A DNA stretch of 64,000 nucleotides from Prosopocoilus inquinatus (lineage: Eukaryota; Arthropoda; Insecta; Coleoptera; Lucanidae). The notes beneath the pieces are model-generated. The model saw only the letters and a list, made by a program, of their open reading frames with translations, ran no database searches and was not told where the DNA came from. The position numbers and the translations under genes are program-made. Shown here piece by piece: positions 31,875 through 44,589 of the stretch (position 1 is the stretch's first letter; each line of letters starts with the position of its first letter). The stretch spans positions 13,224,001 through 13,288,000 of the forward strand of contig CM069875.1 of assembly GCA_036172665.1 (NCBI GenBank), in the 5' to 3' direction.

Positions 31875-33293
31875 TCTCTAACCGAATTACCAGACGAACG
31901 GAAGCCAATTTCTAATCGTTGGGTATATCGCGTAAAACGAAAAGCTGATGGTGAAATTGCACGTTACAAAGCACGCCTTGTTGCTCGAGGCTACAGTCAA
32001 CAAAAAGGCATCTATTATAACGAGACATTTAGTCCTGTTGCTCGTTTTGACACAATAAGAGCAGTACCAAGTATTACGGCAAATGAAAATTTGCAGCTAG
32101 GTCAGTTTGACGTTAAGACAGCATTTCTAAATGGTATGCTCGAGGAAGAGATATATATGATGCAACCAGAGGGCTTTGAAGATGGTACTAGTCGTGTATG
32201 CAAGTTACACAAAAGTCTATATGGACTAAAACAATCTCCCAGATGTTGGAACAAAAAATTCAAGGAAGTACTGACGAATTTCGGACTGCGTGAAAGTGCA
32301 GCAGACCCCTGTATGCTTCATCGCATTGAAGAACATAAGAAATTTATAGTGATTTTATATGTGGATGACGGGCTGATTGCTGCAACCCATAAAAATGATG
32401 TCGAAAAATTTTTAGAAGCTAAAATCAGAATTTAAAATAACTATTGAACCTGTGGGATATTTCTTAAATATTTTGATTCAAAGAAGAGATAATGGAACAA
32501 TTTTTATTAATCAGGAGACATATGCGAAAGGCGTACTAAAAAGATTTAACATGGCAGATGCTAATCCTGTTTCAATCCCAATGAAAAAATATTTGCAGAT
32601 CGAGAAAGAAAAGATTATCAGCTTAACAACTGCCCCATACAGAGAAGCTGTTGGTTGTTTAATGTATTTAGCTGTTGTTACTCGTCCAGATATCGCATTT
32701 GCTGTATCTTACGTGTCACAATTTCTTGAGAAACCTGAGGATAGACATTGGGAATTGGTGAAACGAATTATGAAGTACATTAAAGGTACAACGAACTTGG
32801 ATATTCAATATAAAATAAATGAAAAACCCGGGGAAATCGAAGCATATAGTGATGCTGATTATGCAAGTGAACCAATCACACGACGCTCTGTAAGCGGAAT
32901 TGCTATTAAATACAGTGGTGGAGTGATTTTATGGGCCAGTAAAAAACAGCAGAGTGTATCGTTGTCAACAACGGAGGCAGAATACATTGCTGCAAGTGAA
33001 GCAAGCAAGGAAATTGTTTGGCTGAGTTGTCTGTTTGGTGAAATTGCACCATTAAAAATCACACCAACTTTGTTAATAAACAATGTAAGTGCGATCAAGC
33101 TTGCAAAGAATAGTGAATTTCATAAACGGTCAAAGCACATAGACGTCCGTTTTCATTTTATACGCGAAAAGATTCAAGAAGTCGTCTGAAAGTAGAACAT
33201 GTAATGAGCAAGAATCAAGTCGCGGATATTTTGACGAAACCCATTCCGCGTGTGCTATTTAATCGACTGCGAGATTTGTTAGGCATGACTTAA
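31875..33293 (+). pseudogene. Copia reverse transcriptase and RNase H
   Basis: RT starts with WVYRVKRKADGEIARYKARL and VARGYSQQKG. It includes QFDVKTAFLNGMLEEEIYM, YGLKQSPRCWN and the catalytic ILYVDDGLIAA. A shift near 32435 leads to LKRFNMADANPVSIPM, CLMYLAVVTRPDIAFAV and RNase H with YSDADYASEP and LSTTEAEYIAASEASKE. A last shift at about 33185 precedes KNQVADILTKPIPR and the stop at 33291-33293. With repair of a few lesions all motifs would be in order, so decay is moderate. Confidence 0.9.
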
Positions 33294-33370
33294 TTTATTT
33301 TAATGTTGATTGTATGACGTTGCTAAAAAAAATGTTTATGTGGTTAATTATAGGCAAGCAATGTAAAGTT

Positions 33371-33380
33371 TTAGGGAAGG
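33371..33380 (+). promoter_or_regulatory. Polypurine tract of copia element
   Basis: TTAGGGAAGG ends exactly at the start of the 3' LTR. Confidence 0.7.
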
Positions 33381-33458
33381 TATTGAAGAATAAAAAAGTT
33401 TTTAATTAAAGCATATAGATGTTTCTTCTCCTCTGAGCGAACCACGAAAACATCAATA
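33381..33458 (+). repeat. 3' LTR of copia element, internally deleted
   Basis: 78 bp, TATTGAAG to CATCAATA. It matches both ends of the 5' LTR but lacks the middle ~80 bp. Confidence 0.85.
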
Positions 33459-34519
33459 AGTAGAATTCAATAGTTATTTACAAAATGAGTGCCTTGATTG
33501 CCAGACAAAATTTCTCTCGGTCTAGTATTTCGAAAAAAGGAATATTTTCGATATTCTCAGTTTTGCTCAAGATGTGAAGTCATTTGGCATTTAACTCTTA
33601 CGAGTGGTTAGCTTATTCATTCATATTCATAAAAAAAATTAATAAAATAAATTTTTCTTGTTTCTAGTGCAAGGCCTTTTTTACACACGATTTCGTGTTA
33701 ATGTTTTCAATTGTTTCATAATACGTTTCTCAGAATTCCAATTTACTCTAATCAGACCGAAATTTGCGGGTTTAGACCCGTTTAATATCCGCACTTATGA
33801 TATCGATATTTTTCGTGGTAGCCATGAAATCGTATTTACTGTTTGTGGCAATGTCGATTTTACAAGTACGGATTTAAACAGAGCCAAACCAAAAGATAGA
33901 TGCAACTCTCGCAATTTTCGGTCTGCTTAGGCTAAGTTAGGGTTAGAAGATTTGTGTAATCAAGAAATCAAAAGTAATAACATACAATTTTATGTAAAAA
34001 AACCCTTGCCCCAGAAACGTGACAAATAGTTTCAAATTTTCCTGTGCACGCAACAGTTAAGAACCCAAGAGGAAATTTGATTGTTTTAAATACTGCTTAT
34101 GGAGATAAATGAAATTCGTAAAAGGTAAGTACCAAATGCCCCTTTACTCCTTCACATCGTGAGCAAAACTGAGAATATCGAAAAGCTTTCTGTCTTCGAA
34201 ATACTAGACCGAAGGAAATTTTGTCTGTCAATCAGGACATACATTTTGTAAATAACTATTGAATCCTACTAAAATTTTGCTTAATATGTCCAGCAATTCC
34301 ATATTACAACAATTTTTTAATATTTGTATCTTAAATAAGTGCTACTTTTTAGTAACACTAAAAGTTGCTCACCATCATGGTCCTACTTATATGTTATCGA
34401 ACATGCACAAACTATTGGCGCAAAGTTTCAAAAAGAATCAATAATAAAAAATTTTCCCATACGGTGCGAACTTTTTGGCGGTCACTGTGTATTATGTATA
34501 AATCGTCAAAAACAACCAA

Positions 34520-34715
34520 GTATAAATTAATATGTAAACACCTAAAATTAACCGTCAGAAAAACCTTACAAATAAGAGCTAACCAAACAACACGGAAATA
34601 CGGAAATAAATAGTCCAGAGACCCGAAAAAACTACTTATTCTGACGAATAAATAAGTATATAATTCCCTGTTATTATATACCAAAAAATCCTGAAAAACA
34701 AAATAAAATATACAT
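34520..34715 (+). repeat. ~195 bp dispersed repeat, copy 2
   Basis: Direct repeat of 28776-28967. The two copies bracket the foldback plus copia complex on the same strand. Confidence 0.78.
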
Positions 34716-34737
34716 ATTATGCATAAATTGTCAAAAA

Positions 34738-36536
34738 ATAACCTACAGATGAGAGCAAATTACACCCACACACCACAAGTTAAAAGCACTTTAGGAAAAT
34801 TTTATCTCGGAGAATCCTTATCCGATATCCAGTGGAAATGCATACATATATATTATTTTATTTTTCAGGATTTTTAGGTATCAAATAACAGGGAATTTAT
34901 ACTTATTTATTCGTTAGAAAGACACCTTTTTTTGGGTCTTTGGACTTTTCATTTCCGTATTTCCGTGTTGTTGGTTAGCTCTTATTTGTAAGGTTTTTCT
35001 GACGGTTAATTGTAGGTGTTTACATGTTAATTTGTATCTACGTACATTTAGACATATATCGGCTGTTTCAAATTGAGTGTGCACTTAACGGATCTCCTAA
35101 AGCGTAAGAGATACAAATTCAGTTAAATGGAAGAAAAGTTGCACGAATCAATTTCTAACTCGTATTCATTAACACAATGATTTTTTTCTTATTCTTGAGA
35201 TATTAATGAAAATGTAAAAAAGTCGATTTTCTTTTTTCCTCTGTATCTCTTCTATTATACATAATTTTGAAATTCTGATTTAATTTTCTACAGGCACTTT
35301 TTGATTCTGCTTTGAAAGGAAGTGGCATAATTGAAGTCAATCGTTTCGTCTTTCCATGACCATCATCATTTTCGATTTTTTAAATACAACGTATATCTTT
35401 TATTCTATTCGATAGCATTTTTTCTCCTGATTGGAATGGCATATCACACACACTTAATAGTTAATATTAATCTAAAGCTTAAATAAAACAGATATTTAGA
35501 TGAAAATTTTATTTAATACTTAATTTCAAATTGTTATTTCATTTTCTTAATCATAATAAACTATTTAAAGTTTTTCTGTATCGTTATTTTAATAATCACT
35601 GCACTTACGAAAATGAATTTTTACCGAGAAATATCGGGTGATTCTAATATAACTTGCTAGACTAATATCTCAGCTTTGGTATAGGAATGAAAAAGCCTAG
35701 TGTTTAATTTTGACTTGCACGGTTGGATTAAAAGAAAAAGTGAATACTAATTATACTAAAAATTTTTAGAAATTACTGAATAGTGTCTTTTACAAAGACA
35801 TTGGCAGCTAAAAAATAAATTTGAAAGATACTTTCTATAACAATGTAATTTTTTTAATATCTTTAGCACTCAGTGGCTCTCAACACTTCACTATCTTTAA
35901 TTTTTTTAAACATGGTTAAGTCCAAAAATGGTACTAAATTTTGTCACCCATTTTGACGAGGTGAATTACCAGTTGAAGTTTGGCATGTTATATCGGGACC
36001 TCCCTGCATAATTTAAACAGGATAAAGTAGGCTTTGTACTTTGGACATTTAGACAGTGACTAGCATTAAGATAAATAATAAGGGGGAACTAAGAAGGCGA
36101 ATAATATATTCTTGCAGAAATGTTTCGCGAATTCATATTCGACACGGTAGACCACACACAGGATTAACAACGAAAGTGTGTTTTGAAAACAGTGGAGGAC
36201 ATTTCGAGGATTTACTTTAATTTATTTATTTCACTTTTTTTATTTCACAAATTTATTTTATTCTTGTAATTTAATGTTTATACTGCTGTATATTTGGTTT
36301 GTGTTAACCATCTAATATCATATAGATAATATTTATTGATTGTTCGTCTTCCGAGAATTGAATGTTAGTTGTTAATACTTAACAAATAAGAAAAGAAAAT
36401 TGTATCAGTTTTTTTCTGTCATATTTTAACTTTACTTTGAAAAAAAGGTATTAAGTATCAGACATCACCGAAATCACTAGAAAAAAAAATGCTATCGAAT
36501 AGAATAATAAAAAGAAGCTATTAATCAATAGCGAAA
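34738..36536. other. Non-coding stretch with repeats
   Basis: It holds copy 3 of the ~195 bp repeat (34853-35037, opposite strand) and the ~130 bp repeat at 35059-35194. CTATTCGATAGCATTTTT at ~35405 is mirrored at ~36482-36505, just before the broken end of the gypsy integrase, so a ~1.1 kb element may have cut it. No gene. Confidence 0.5.
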
Positions 36537-36539
36537 CGT

Positions 36540-36966
36540 TGAGTGTTCGCTCGACCATTCCATCCGATTGTGGCCGAAATGGAGTCGTTCGTGTTTTTTC
36601 AATGGATAGTAGTCTACATATTTCGAGAAATATTTCGCATTCGAATTGCCTGCCCTGATCAATGTGAATAATATCAGGCGCTCCAAAACGGCAAATAAAT
36701 TCATCCACTAATTTCCTTGCAATCGTATTTGCTGCTTTCTGATCAGGCAGATCATAATCCTCCGTCCACTTTGTAAAATAGTCTGCCACAGCCATCATGT
36801 ATGTGGTGCCTTGATTGGTTACTGGTAGTGGTCCTAATAAGTCAATAGCTACGCGTTCTAATCTTCGAGTTGGAATACGTTTGTAGTTTCGTTCTCGGTG
36901 AGGGAGCTGGAGTTTTTCTTCGGCAGCAATCTTCACAGTCACGGCACCAAAGCGCAACGTCTCCAT
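36540..36966 (-). pseudogene. Gypsy 2 integrase core, truncated
   Basis: It contains LERVAIDLLGPLPVTNQG (first Asp), IIHIDQGRQFECEIF (second Asp) and PQSDGMVER (Glu), after which similarity stops. The C-terminal part and GPY/F module are gone. The HHCC finger lies in the decayed sequence before 36966. Confidence 0.88.
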
Positions 36967-37051
36967 TCATGTTACTCCAATAGTATCTATCTTGTATACG
37001 CGCCAATGTTTTCGCTACCCTGCGTCCAATTTACAATGCATAATAATTTTT

Positions 37052-38340
37052 TTATGATCCGGGCTTTAATTGGATTATCTGTTTTGCTTCTTCGGAAAGG
37101 TTATCTTCATCTTTAGAATTCGATTCCAAAGCTCTAATTACTGATATGCAAACTGAATCCTTTCGCTGTTCCTTCCACATTGTCGTATCTTCTTGTTCCA
37201 CTTCCATTTGACTGATCACACTCACTTCTTCTCCCTCCGAAAACTGCAGTTCTCCGCACTGTGAACAAGGATACCTTGACAGCGCATCAGCATTACCATG
37301 TAACTTTCCAGGACGGTGGATGACGTTCATATTAAATTCGGCGAGCAACTCAAGCCACCGAGCTACTTGTCCCTCCGGCTCTCGGAAGTTACGCAACCAA
37401 ATAAGACAATTATGATCCGTACATGCCGTAAATTCGTTACTCATTAAATAAACGCGAAAATGTCGACACGCATTTACCAACGCTAATAGTTCTCGACGTG
37501 TTGTACAATATTTACGTTCTTGTTTTGTCAAAGCGCGACTAAAATAAGAAACGACACGTTCCTTACCATCCTGTATATGACTTAACACAGCACCTAGAGC
37601 CATATAAGCTAGAATTGGGGCATTTGTTAACAAGTTTTTCAGTTTGTGAAAAGCAATGTCACATTCCTTTGACCAAACAAATCGTTCACTTTTATTTAAA
37701 AGTTTATGGAAGAGATCTGCTATATGTGCAAAGCCTTTAATAAATCTTCTATAATAAGCAGCCAATTCGAGAAACGCACCCACTTCTGTTAAATTCTTAG
37801 GATTTGGCTACTTTTTGATTACACGTACTTTTGATGGGTCTGGAGAAACACCTTGTTCATTAACTACATGTCCTAGAAATTGCACTTCGCGCGCAAATAA
37901 TTTGCACTTGGCCGGATTAACTTTGAGACCTGCATCCCTTAACCCCGCAAAAACTTCACAGTCTTTGTAACTGTTCATCAAAATTTTTCCTGTACACGAT
38001 CACATCATCGAGGTAAACAAGAGCAGTATGCCAATGCAGTCCGTCTAAGACCACATCCATAAGTCTCTGAAAGGTTGCCGGTCCATTACGTACTCCGAAT
38101 GGTAAAACATTAAATTCGTACAAACCTGTACCTATCGAAAATGCCGTTTTTTTCGGTGTTCTTGGTCTACTTCACATTGTCAATAGCCTGTTTGTAAGTC
38201 AAGTGCTGAAAATAAAGAAGCATTCGATAGAGAATCTAATATAGCATCAATTCTGAGTAATGGATAACTATCTTTAATAGTAACATCATTTAATTTTCTA
38301 AAGTCCACGTAAAATCTCAAGGTATCGTCTTTCTTTCGCA
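37052..38340 (-). pseudogene. Gypsy 2 reverse transcriptase and RNase H
   Basis: RT starts near 38335 (VRKKDDTLRFYVDFRKLND, then SALDLQTGY followed by a stop) and includes LVYLDDVIVY near 38000 with several frame changes. From 37783 an open frame covers the connection (YYRRFIKGFAHIAD) and RNase H (GAVLSHIQDGKERVV, TRRELLALVNACRHF, CTDHNCLIWL) to RPGKLHGNADALSR, the usual end of RNase H. The RNase H start seems to have lost a few residues around its first Asp. Confidence 0.87.
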
Positions 38341-39222
38341 CCAGAACAACTGGTGAGCATCATGGTGATGACGATGGACTATTGGTAGTCGTCGTGGTGC
38401 TTGACGTATTGGTTTAGCTTCATTCGTATCTATGCGATGTCGAAGAACATTTGTGCGACCTGTATCAGTTTTATTTTTAGCAATCGCATTTTCAAATTGA
38501 TTTAATCGTTTCTTAGCGCGAATTAAGTCGCTTGCCGACAAATGCTTTGCAGCTTGCGACCAACCAAATTTGTCCGCTATTTCTTTCGTTAATGTCTTTT
38601 CGCACTCCTCCGTATGACTAACTACAGAGCAAGGAGAAGCTAGACCTAGGCGCGTGTTACGATGGATAGTCACCGGTTCAGACGATACATTTTTAAGTAA
38701 TACTGAACCTTCGAGCCCGTTTATTACTGCACGACTGAGAATACACCCTAATTTGTCAAGATGGAAAGGGTCCGATTCAATGAGATTCACATTCACATTT
38801 AATTGTCCGTTGGCAACGTGTACATGAACTACTATTTCGGAACGTGCAGGTACTATCATTGCTTGGCACAATAATACAGGCGAACTGATATCTAAGTTTT
38901 TAACAACAAAGTCTCGTACTACAATACAACCAGCAGCCGGATCAATGCGGCATTTATGTTTCCTAATAAAATCGCATCCGATTACACATTGTTCAGCTAA
39001 ATTTTTACAAATGGTCACTTCGGAAACCGCGGTTAATTGTCCAAAGGTGATTTGAACAGTTCCCACACCTACTACCTGCAATGGGGTGCCACTCGCCTGT
39101 ATTTCCGTCGTTTTTGACCGAAGGATACGCCGACTACCAATTTGCACCCATACACTCTCGCGATTGAAACATCGCGACGCACCAGTGTTAATAAAAAAGT
39201 TGTTGCATGTCCGTTTATTTTT
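38317..39222 (-). pseudogene. Gypsy 2 protease and N-terminus of RT polyprotein
   Basis: The retropepsin active site reads FFINTGASR near 39195, with Asn where Asp is required, so the catalytic residue is lost. Downstream are TICKNLAEQCVIGCDFI (the second conserved strand) and a long spacer with HRNTRLGLASPCSVV and LIRAKKRLNQFENAI leading to the RT start (RHRIDTNEAKPIRQAPRR). The frame breaks at about 38330. Confidence 0.82.
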
Positions 39223-39322
39223 CCCGGCACTGGAACAACTGGAACATATTTCGTCCCCTCTGATATTTGGACCTATCTTGAGGGGCTAAAACCGGCCCTG
39301 GTTAGTTTTCCGATTTTTCGAA

Positions 39323-39775
39323 TTAGTTCCTGAAGTTTCTGGTTCTACGATTCTCGTTTCGGTATTGATATCGAATTGGATAATCTTTTGCAAAATGCCT
39401 AAAATCATGACATTCGTAATAGCGAATATTTAATTTCTTAAAATTTTTACTTTCTCGCTCAGGAGTGCGCGAAGATTCGCGACGTATGCAATTACCTGGT
39501 TTGTCATACCCATTTGAAGATCGAGAAGGAGGTGTAGGTAACCGTGAGCGGACACGCCGACCCACAGATCCATCTCGTCTTCATAAAATATAACTGTCTT
39601 TCTGAGTTGTTGTAGTTAACGTTTCAACAGCCTTCACTAGTTGAGTCACCATCCCCTCCAGCTCACTTAAATCTTGCTCCCGTTTGCCCTTTAATGAATA
39701 GATACTAGAAGAATTTACTGCCGCTACTTCTCCTCCTTTAATGTAGGATAGATTTTCTCGAGCTTCTCTCCCCAA
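39323..39775 (-). pseudogene. Gypsy 2 gag C-terminus
   Basis: Two short frames. 39323-39565 has YYECHDFRHFAKDYP, a zinc knuckle with its first and last Cys changed to Tyr. 39581-39775 is a preceding gag piece of no specific motif (SELEGMVTQLVKAVETLTTT, coiled-coil-like). The N-terminal gag is not found. Confidence 0.65.
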
Positions 39776-40009
39776 CTACGGTCCTGAGTCCTCTGACGTC
39801 GTCTTTGTGCAGATTCAAATTTCTACGCACATTCTACGCTTATACTGGGTGTCTGGGTGTCTCACAACGTACGGAGGAGATTGAAAGCGCAGCTGTAGGA
39901 TATCAAAATAAAGCTTTTTTCTTAATTTTCTCTTGAACAAAATCCAATAAAAAGGAAAGTTACAGCAGTTTTACTTTATTAATATCTTCTTTAACCAGTG
40001 AAGGCCTTC

Positions 40010-43000
40010 ATGTTGACGCTTCGCGCTGTTAGGGCCGCTGGCCTTGAGGGCGGGCTCGCGGCAACTAGGATCTTAAAAAATTAAGGAACATATTTTTAAA
40101 AAGTAAAAAAGAAATTAAAAGTTAATAATTAGCAAGATATAGAGAAAAAAAAAACAATTTCAAATCAGAAAAATTTTGTTTTTAATTCTTCCAATTTTTT
40201 CAATTTTGTGTTTTCGTAATTTTGCCCAAAATATGATTTTTTTTTCAATTTTTAAATTCTCTAATTTTTCTTGGTTTTTTCAGTTTTTTCCCAAATTTTT
40301 CTGTTCGAGTGTTCCTTAATTTTCTTTAAATTTTTTTAATGTTATAAGTTTGTTTTAATTTTTTCACGAATTCGTATATTTTTCAAGACGCCAATTGGCA
40401 ACTCGAACTCCAATTGCCAACTCCCTACTCTCCAGATCGAAAACTTTTCACTCATCAATTCGCCAACTCACAGAATCGCCAACTCACCAATCCCCACTCG
40501 CCAACTCGTCCACTCATTCCATTCGCAAACTTGCGACTCGCCTAACTGCCTACTCCCTCAATTATTAACCGCCAACTCCTCTAACCGCCAAGTTGCTCGC
40601 CTGCTTGCCAACTCGTCCACTCGCCATCTTACCGAATTGCCAACTCGAAGCACATCCAAGTCAAGAACTCGCTAGCTCTTCACATGATGGGTTTACCTCC
40701 AGCGCGGACGCTCTCCTGCATCGTAGCGCCGCCATCTTGGACTGTAATTTGGCGTTGGGATAACGGCTGAATTACCCTTGCCCGGACGTTTAGTTTGACA
40801 CCCCCCACACGACAGGTTTCCATCGACGCAAACGCTTTCCAACATCGCACTGCCGCCATCTTGGATCCGCTCAATGGAGTTTTTCAGTTTTTTCCCAAAT
40901 TTTTCAGTTGGTGTGTTCCTTAATTTTCTTTAGATTATTTTAATGTTATAAGTTTGTTTTAATTCTTTCACGAATTATTCGTATTTTTTCAACTCGCCAA
41001 TGAGTAACTCGAACTCCAATTTCTAACTCCCTACTCGCCAACTCCTTCAACCAAAAAGTCGCCACTCGTCGCTCATTAACTCATCCACTCGCCATCTTGC
41101 CAAATCGCCAACTCGAAGCATTGCCGCCATCTTGAATCCGCTCAATGAATTTTTCCAAATATGGGCCTCCGGGCATTAGGTACCCAAAAGACCGCTGCGC
41201 CGTATGACAGACGCTTATTTGCATCGTAATGCTGTCATATTTGATTCCCAGAAGGCGTCGGAATGACGGCCAAGTTGCTCTTACACAGAAGAGATTACTT
41301 TGACACCCCACATGATAGGTTTACATCGACACGGACGCTTCTCTACGTCACGCCGCCGCCATTTTGCATTCCAAAATGGCGTCGGGATGATGGCTGATTT
41401 ATCCTCGCCCAGACGGTTAATTTGACACCTCACATAGTTTTGGACGTTTTTTTTTTATATCACAGCGCCTTGGATTGCAAGATTGCTTGGGGATGACGTC
41501 TGAATTACGCTCTCCCGGAACATTAATAGAACACTCCACACACGGATTTACATCGATACGGACATTTTTTAAATCGTACCCCCGCCATCTTGGATTCTAA
41601 GATGGCGTCGGGTGCGACGGCTGCGTTCTCCTCGTCACAGCATTTCATTTGATACACCACATTACGCGTTTATCTTTACACCAATATTTTACACCGAACG
41701 CAACGCCCCGATCTTAGTTCCAAAATGGCGTCAAATGCAAGGGGGGAGGAATTTCACTCCTTCTGGCGCTTCATCTGACTCGAACTGGATCTTCGGCTGG
41801 CGGGAAGAAAATTGGCCATTTTTGAAACGAGGGGTACAAAATCTTTTCCCCGGGCGTTCCATCGCCCAGCTGACTCTGCCGTCGGTTTCTTCGGCCTTAG
41901 TGCGAAAAGCTCGTTTCGTTACGATCACGTTTAAGGGGCGTAGAAAAATCCCGAAAAGTGGTCCGCAAAGTCGAACCCCTGCATGAATTCGACTCCGGAG
42001 CGGTCGTTCGACGCGCGATCGCTCGAAACCCGCATCAAAAATCTTCCGAAGAAACAATCTAGAATATAGTAGTATTTACGGATTTCTAAAGAATTCCTCA
42101 TAGATTTCGCAATGTAACGTTTCGACAGGGCGGTGAAAATAAAAAATCGACGAACCTGGCCACTTGCGCTTCCGATAATCCCATAGCTTTTATTCGGATG
42201 ATTTTGTGCTAAAAAGTACGGTGCGGGCTACCTAATTCGAAAAATGCACTTTTTGTTTAAAACGCTTGCATTATGTGGGGAGGGGGGGTTAATTAGAGGC
42301 AGCTAATGGTCATAATGGCCCGAACGTCTCTTCCCTCTCATAACACTTGATGGCCTCCATAGAAATTAAGAAGAAAGTGTTTCGTGCTCTTTGGGCCGCT
42401 AAGCTTAGCTAACTTGAAAAAGTGAAGGAAAATAAATTGAAAATTTTTTTAAATCTATTCCATTTTTTCTATTTTTGTTTGATCCTTTTAATTTTTTTAC
42501 ATTTTTACAATATTTTGTGACTTTAAAATTTCCTCCCTAATTTTTAAGATTTTCTGTTGGGATGGGCTCGCGTAGGTCTGTATCCTTTAGGTTGGGTTGA
42601 CTTTGATTTTTTTAAAGAAAGTTGTGTCGGGTTTTTCCAATTTTTAAAAGTTTCTTTTGCTAATTTTTAGAATTTTCCCACATGATGGGTTTACTTCCAC
42701 GTGATGATTTCCTGCATCGTAACACAGCCATTTTGAACGGGATGTCGGCCGAGTTGCACCCGAGCATACGTTTAATTCAACACCCCACGCGGGTTTACAT
42801 CGACGTGGACGCTTTACGACTCCGCACTGTCGCTATCTTGTATCTGCTCAACGGATTTTCCCAGATATGGGGCTCCTGACTTTAGGTACCCGAAGGACTG
42901 CTGCGGCATATGAGAGAGTTTAATCAAATTCTAACTTCACATTTTTGAGAAATTTTCGCAATAGCTCTCAAATCGCGGATTTCGGGGGCCTCTTGGTTCC

Positions 43001-43920
43001 AGGACCGGACTAGGACTCGATCTTTGGGTGGTGGGAAGACCCCCCACCCCTATCTGCACATGCTCCCCAATTTTGTCCCAATCGGACGAAAATTGAGGGC
43101 GTTAGAATTTTTTTAATTTGAAAATGGGCTATTTTTGAGAAGGAGGGGTACAAAATCTTTTTCTTCGGGCGTTCCAGGGCCAACCGCGTAAAAAATCCGC
43201 CGCCACTCGACACACGATGGCCGTGAAAGGGGCATCAAGAATCGTCCGATAGATCAATCTAGACTGATTTGTGAAGAAATCCCCATATCTCCTACAAAAT
43301 CGAAAAAATAAACATACAAAAACGGACAAAAAAAGGTTTGCGAAATCTCAAAATCGAGCAAGTAGGAAAACTGCACAATTCCCCGTAGCTATTATTCGTA
43401 TCATTTTTCGAAAAACTTCCCCGTTTGTTTGTGGTTGACCGTAGAATGCACTTTTTGCTAAGTCCTTGAACAGAGAACTCGTGCAAGTTGAACGCATTTC
43501 AAAAAAGCGCTTCCCGCTGTTAGGCCCGCTCGCATTGAGGGTTCACAAGAGCAAATTAAAAAAAAAATTACTTTTTTTAAATTCTTTAAAAAAATTACAA
43601 AATCGGAAAAATTTAGAGAAAACCAATTTCGAATCAGTATTTTCCCTAATTATTAAGATTCTTTTAAATTATTTTCAATACTTACACTTTTTTTCCCAAT
43701 TTTTAGAATTTTTTTAAATTTTTCTTTATTCTTTTTTTAATATTTTACATTTTTTCCGCCTTTATAATCCTTCAAATTTTTCTGGTACATTTGTTTTTTT
43801 TTTTCATCGTCAATTTCTTTAAGGAGATGGCCATCTTTTCATCCAAGATGACGTCAACGTAATGGTCGGTTATCACGACGGGTTTATAACTACGCGCACA
43901 GTTTTCTATATCGCACCGCC
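40010..43920. repeat. Complex satellite region 1
   Basis: Units of about 120 bp with CACACGACGGGTTTACRTCGACG-like starts and GCCGCCATCTTGGATTCC cores recur at about 40681, 40801, 41313, 41531, 42679, 42783 and 43870. They are mixed with larger modules (41770-42260, 43010-43470) and T-rich filler. CGCTGTTAGGCCCGCT-like blocks at 40028 and 43517 are another shared module. Frames here are repeat artefacts. Confidence 0.8.
40385..40680. repeat. Degenerate CGCCAACTC short tandem repeat
   Basis: Variants of CGCCAACTC, ACTCGCCAACT and CCACTCGCCA follow each other for about 300 bp, and a shorter run lies near 41000-41110. Confidence 0.75.
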
Positions 43921-44589
43921 GCACAGTGGGGCCGAGATGGAAAAAAGCCCATTTTACAAGATGGTTAATTTGTAGATCTAACTGACTTTTCTTACATTAT
44001 TTTAGCCGTAGAATCTGGCTGTGATAATGATTTTGTGGTAAAAATTTGTTTTCATCTAATATAAGGGCTTAAATCCCATTCATTGAGTTATTAACCTTAA
44101 ACATAGTAATGTTCTGTAATTCCGCCAGCTTCATGGATTATTTTTCAAAATTACTCCATTATATATTTGGTTAGTACAGACTAACAGCTTTATCTAAAAA
44201 AAATAATTACTCCTTAAAGAAGCTTAGACGTAACAATTAAGCCGAAATTAGATTTCTAGGCGTAATACGAATTTTCAGTAAGCGTACAAAAAAAGCGTCA
44301 CTTTCCTACGGTTTGTAATATTTTTTTTCTGCAAGCTATAATATTGGACTAACTACACTAAGAAATTCATAGCCGCAATCAACCGCATGCGATATATATT
44401 AATTGAATACGAAGTTGAGTAGAGATGCGGAAAACAGCGTCAGCAGTCCGTATAAACATGATTTGTTGAATCAAGGAGGCTAACAGAGCTCCTTATTGTC
44501 AGTTTGTAATAAATAGAAACGTTCCGCACGTTAAAATAATTATACCTTATAGTGAGTTGTGTAAGTTCATTTTCTGAGGTGAAATTACG

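Larger units (their letters stand above)
29195..33458 (+). mobile_element. Ty1/copia retrotransposon, full length but broken
   Basis: 5' LTR 29195-29354, primer-binding site at once after it, gag, protease, integrase, RT, RNase H, polypurine tract, and 3' LTR 33381-33458. The 5 bp AGTAG at 29190-29194 and 33459-33463 is the target duplication. The 3' LTR lacks about 80 bp present in the 5' LTR. The coding part carries several frameshifts and one clear nonsense codon, so the copy is inactive, yet all domains are recognisable. Confidence 0.95.
28970..34487. mobile_element. Long-armed foldback (Tc1/mariner-like ends), split by copia
   Basis: Ends CAGTGACCGCCAAAAAGTTC and its complement, with TA at the left flank. 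Arms of about 340 bp run 28970-29194 plus 33464-33580 on the left and ~34140-34487 on the right. A copia element is inserted in the left arm at AGTAG. The loop (33580-34140) has a 90-codon frame of no recognised family. No transposase. Confidence 0.82.
36540..39830 (-). mobile_element. Second Ty3/gypsy element, decayed, no LTRs found
   Basis: Minus-strand remains of gag, protease, RT, RNase H and integrase in normal order. It differs in sequence from the element at 2552-9451. The left end is cut inside the integrase core at about 36547. No matching LTRs were seen. Confidence 0.88.

Noticed and set aside
33658..33930. 90-codon frame in the foldback loop
   Set aside because: No motif, no good start, inside a non-autonomous element.
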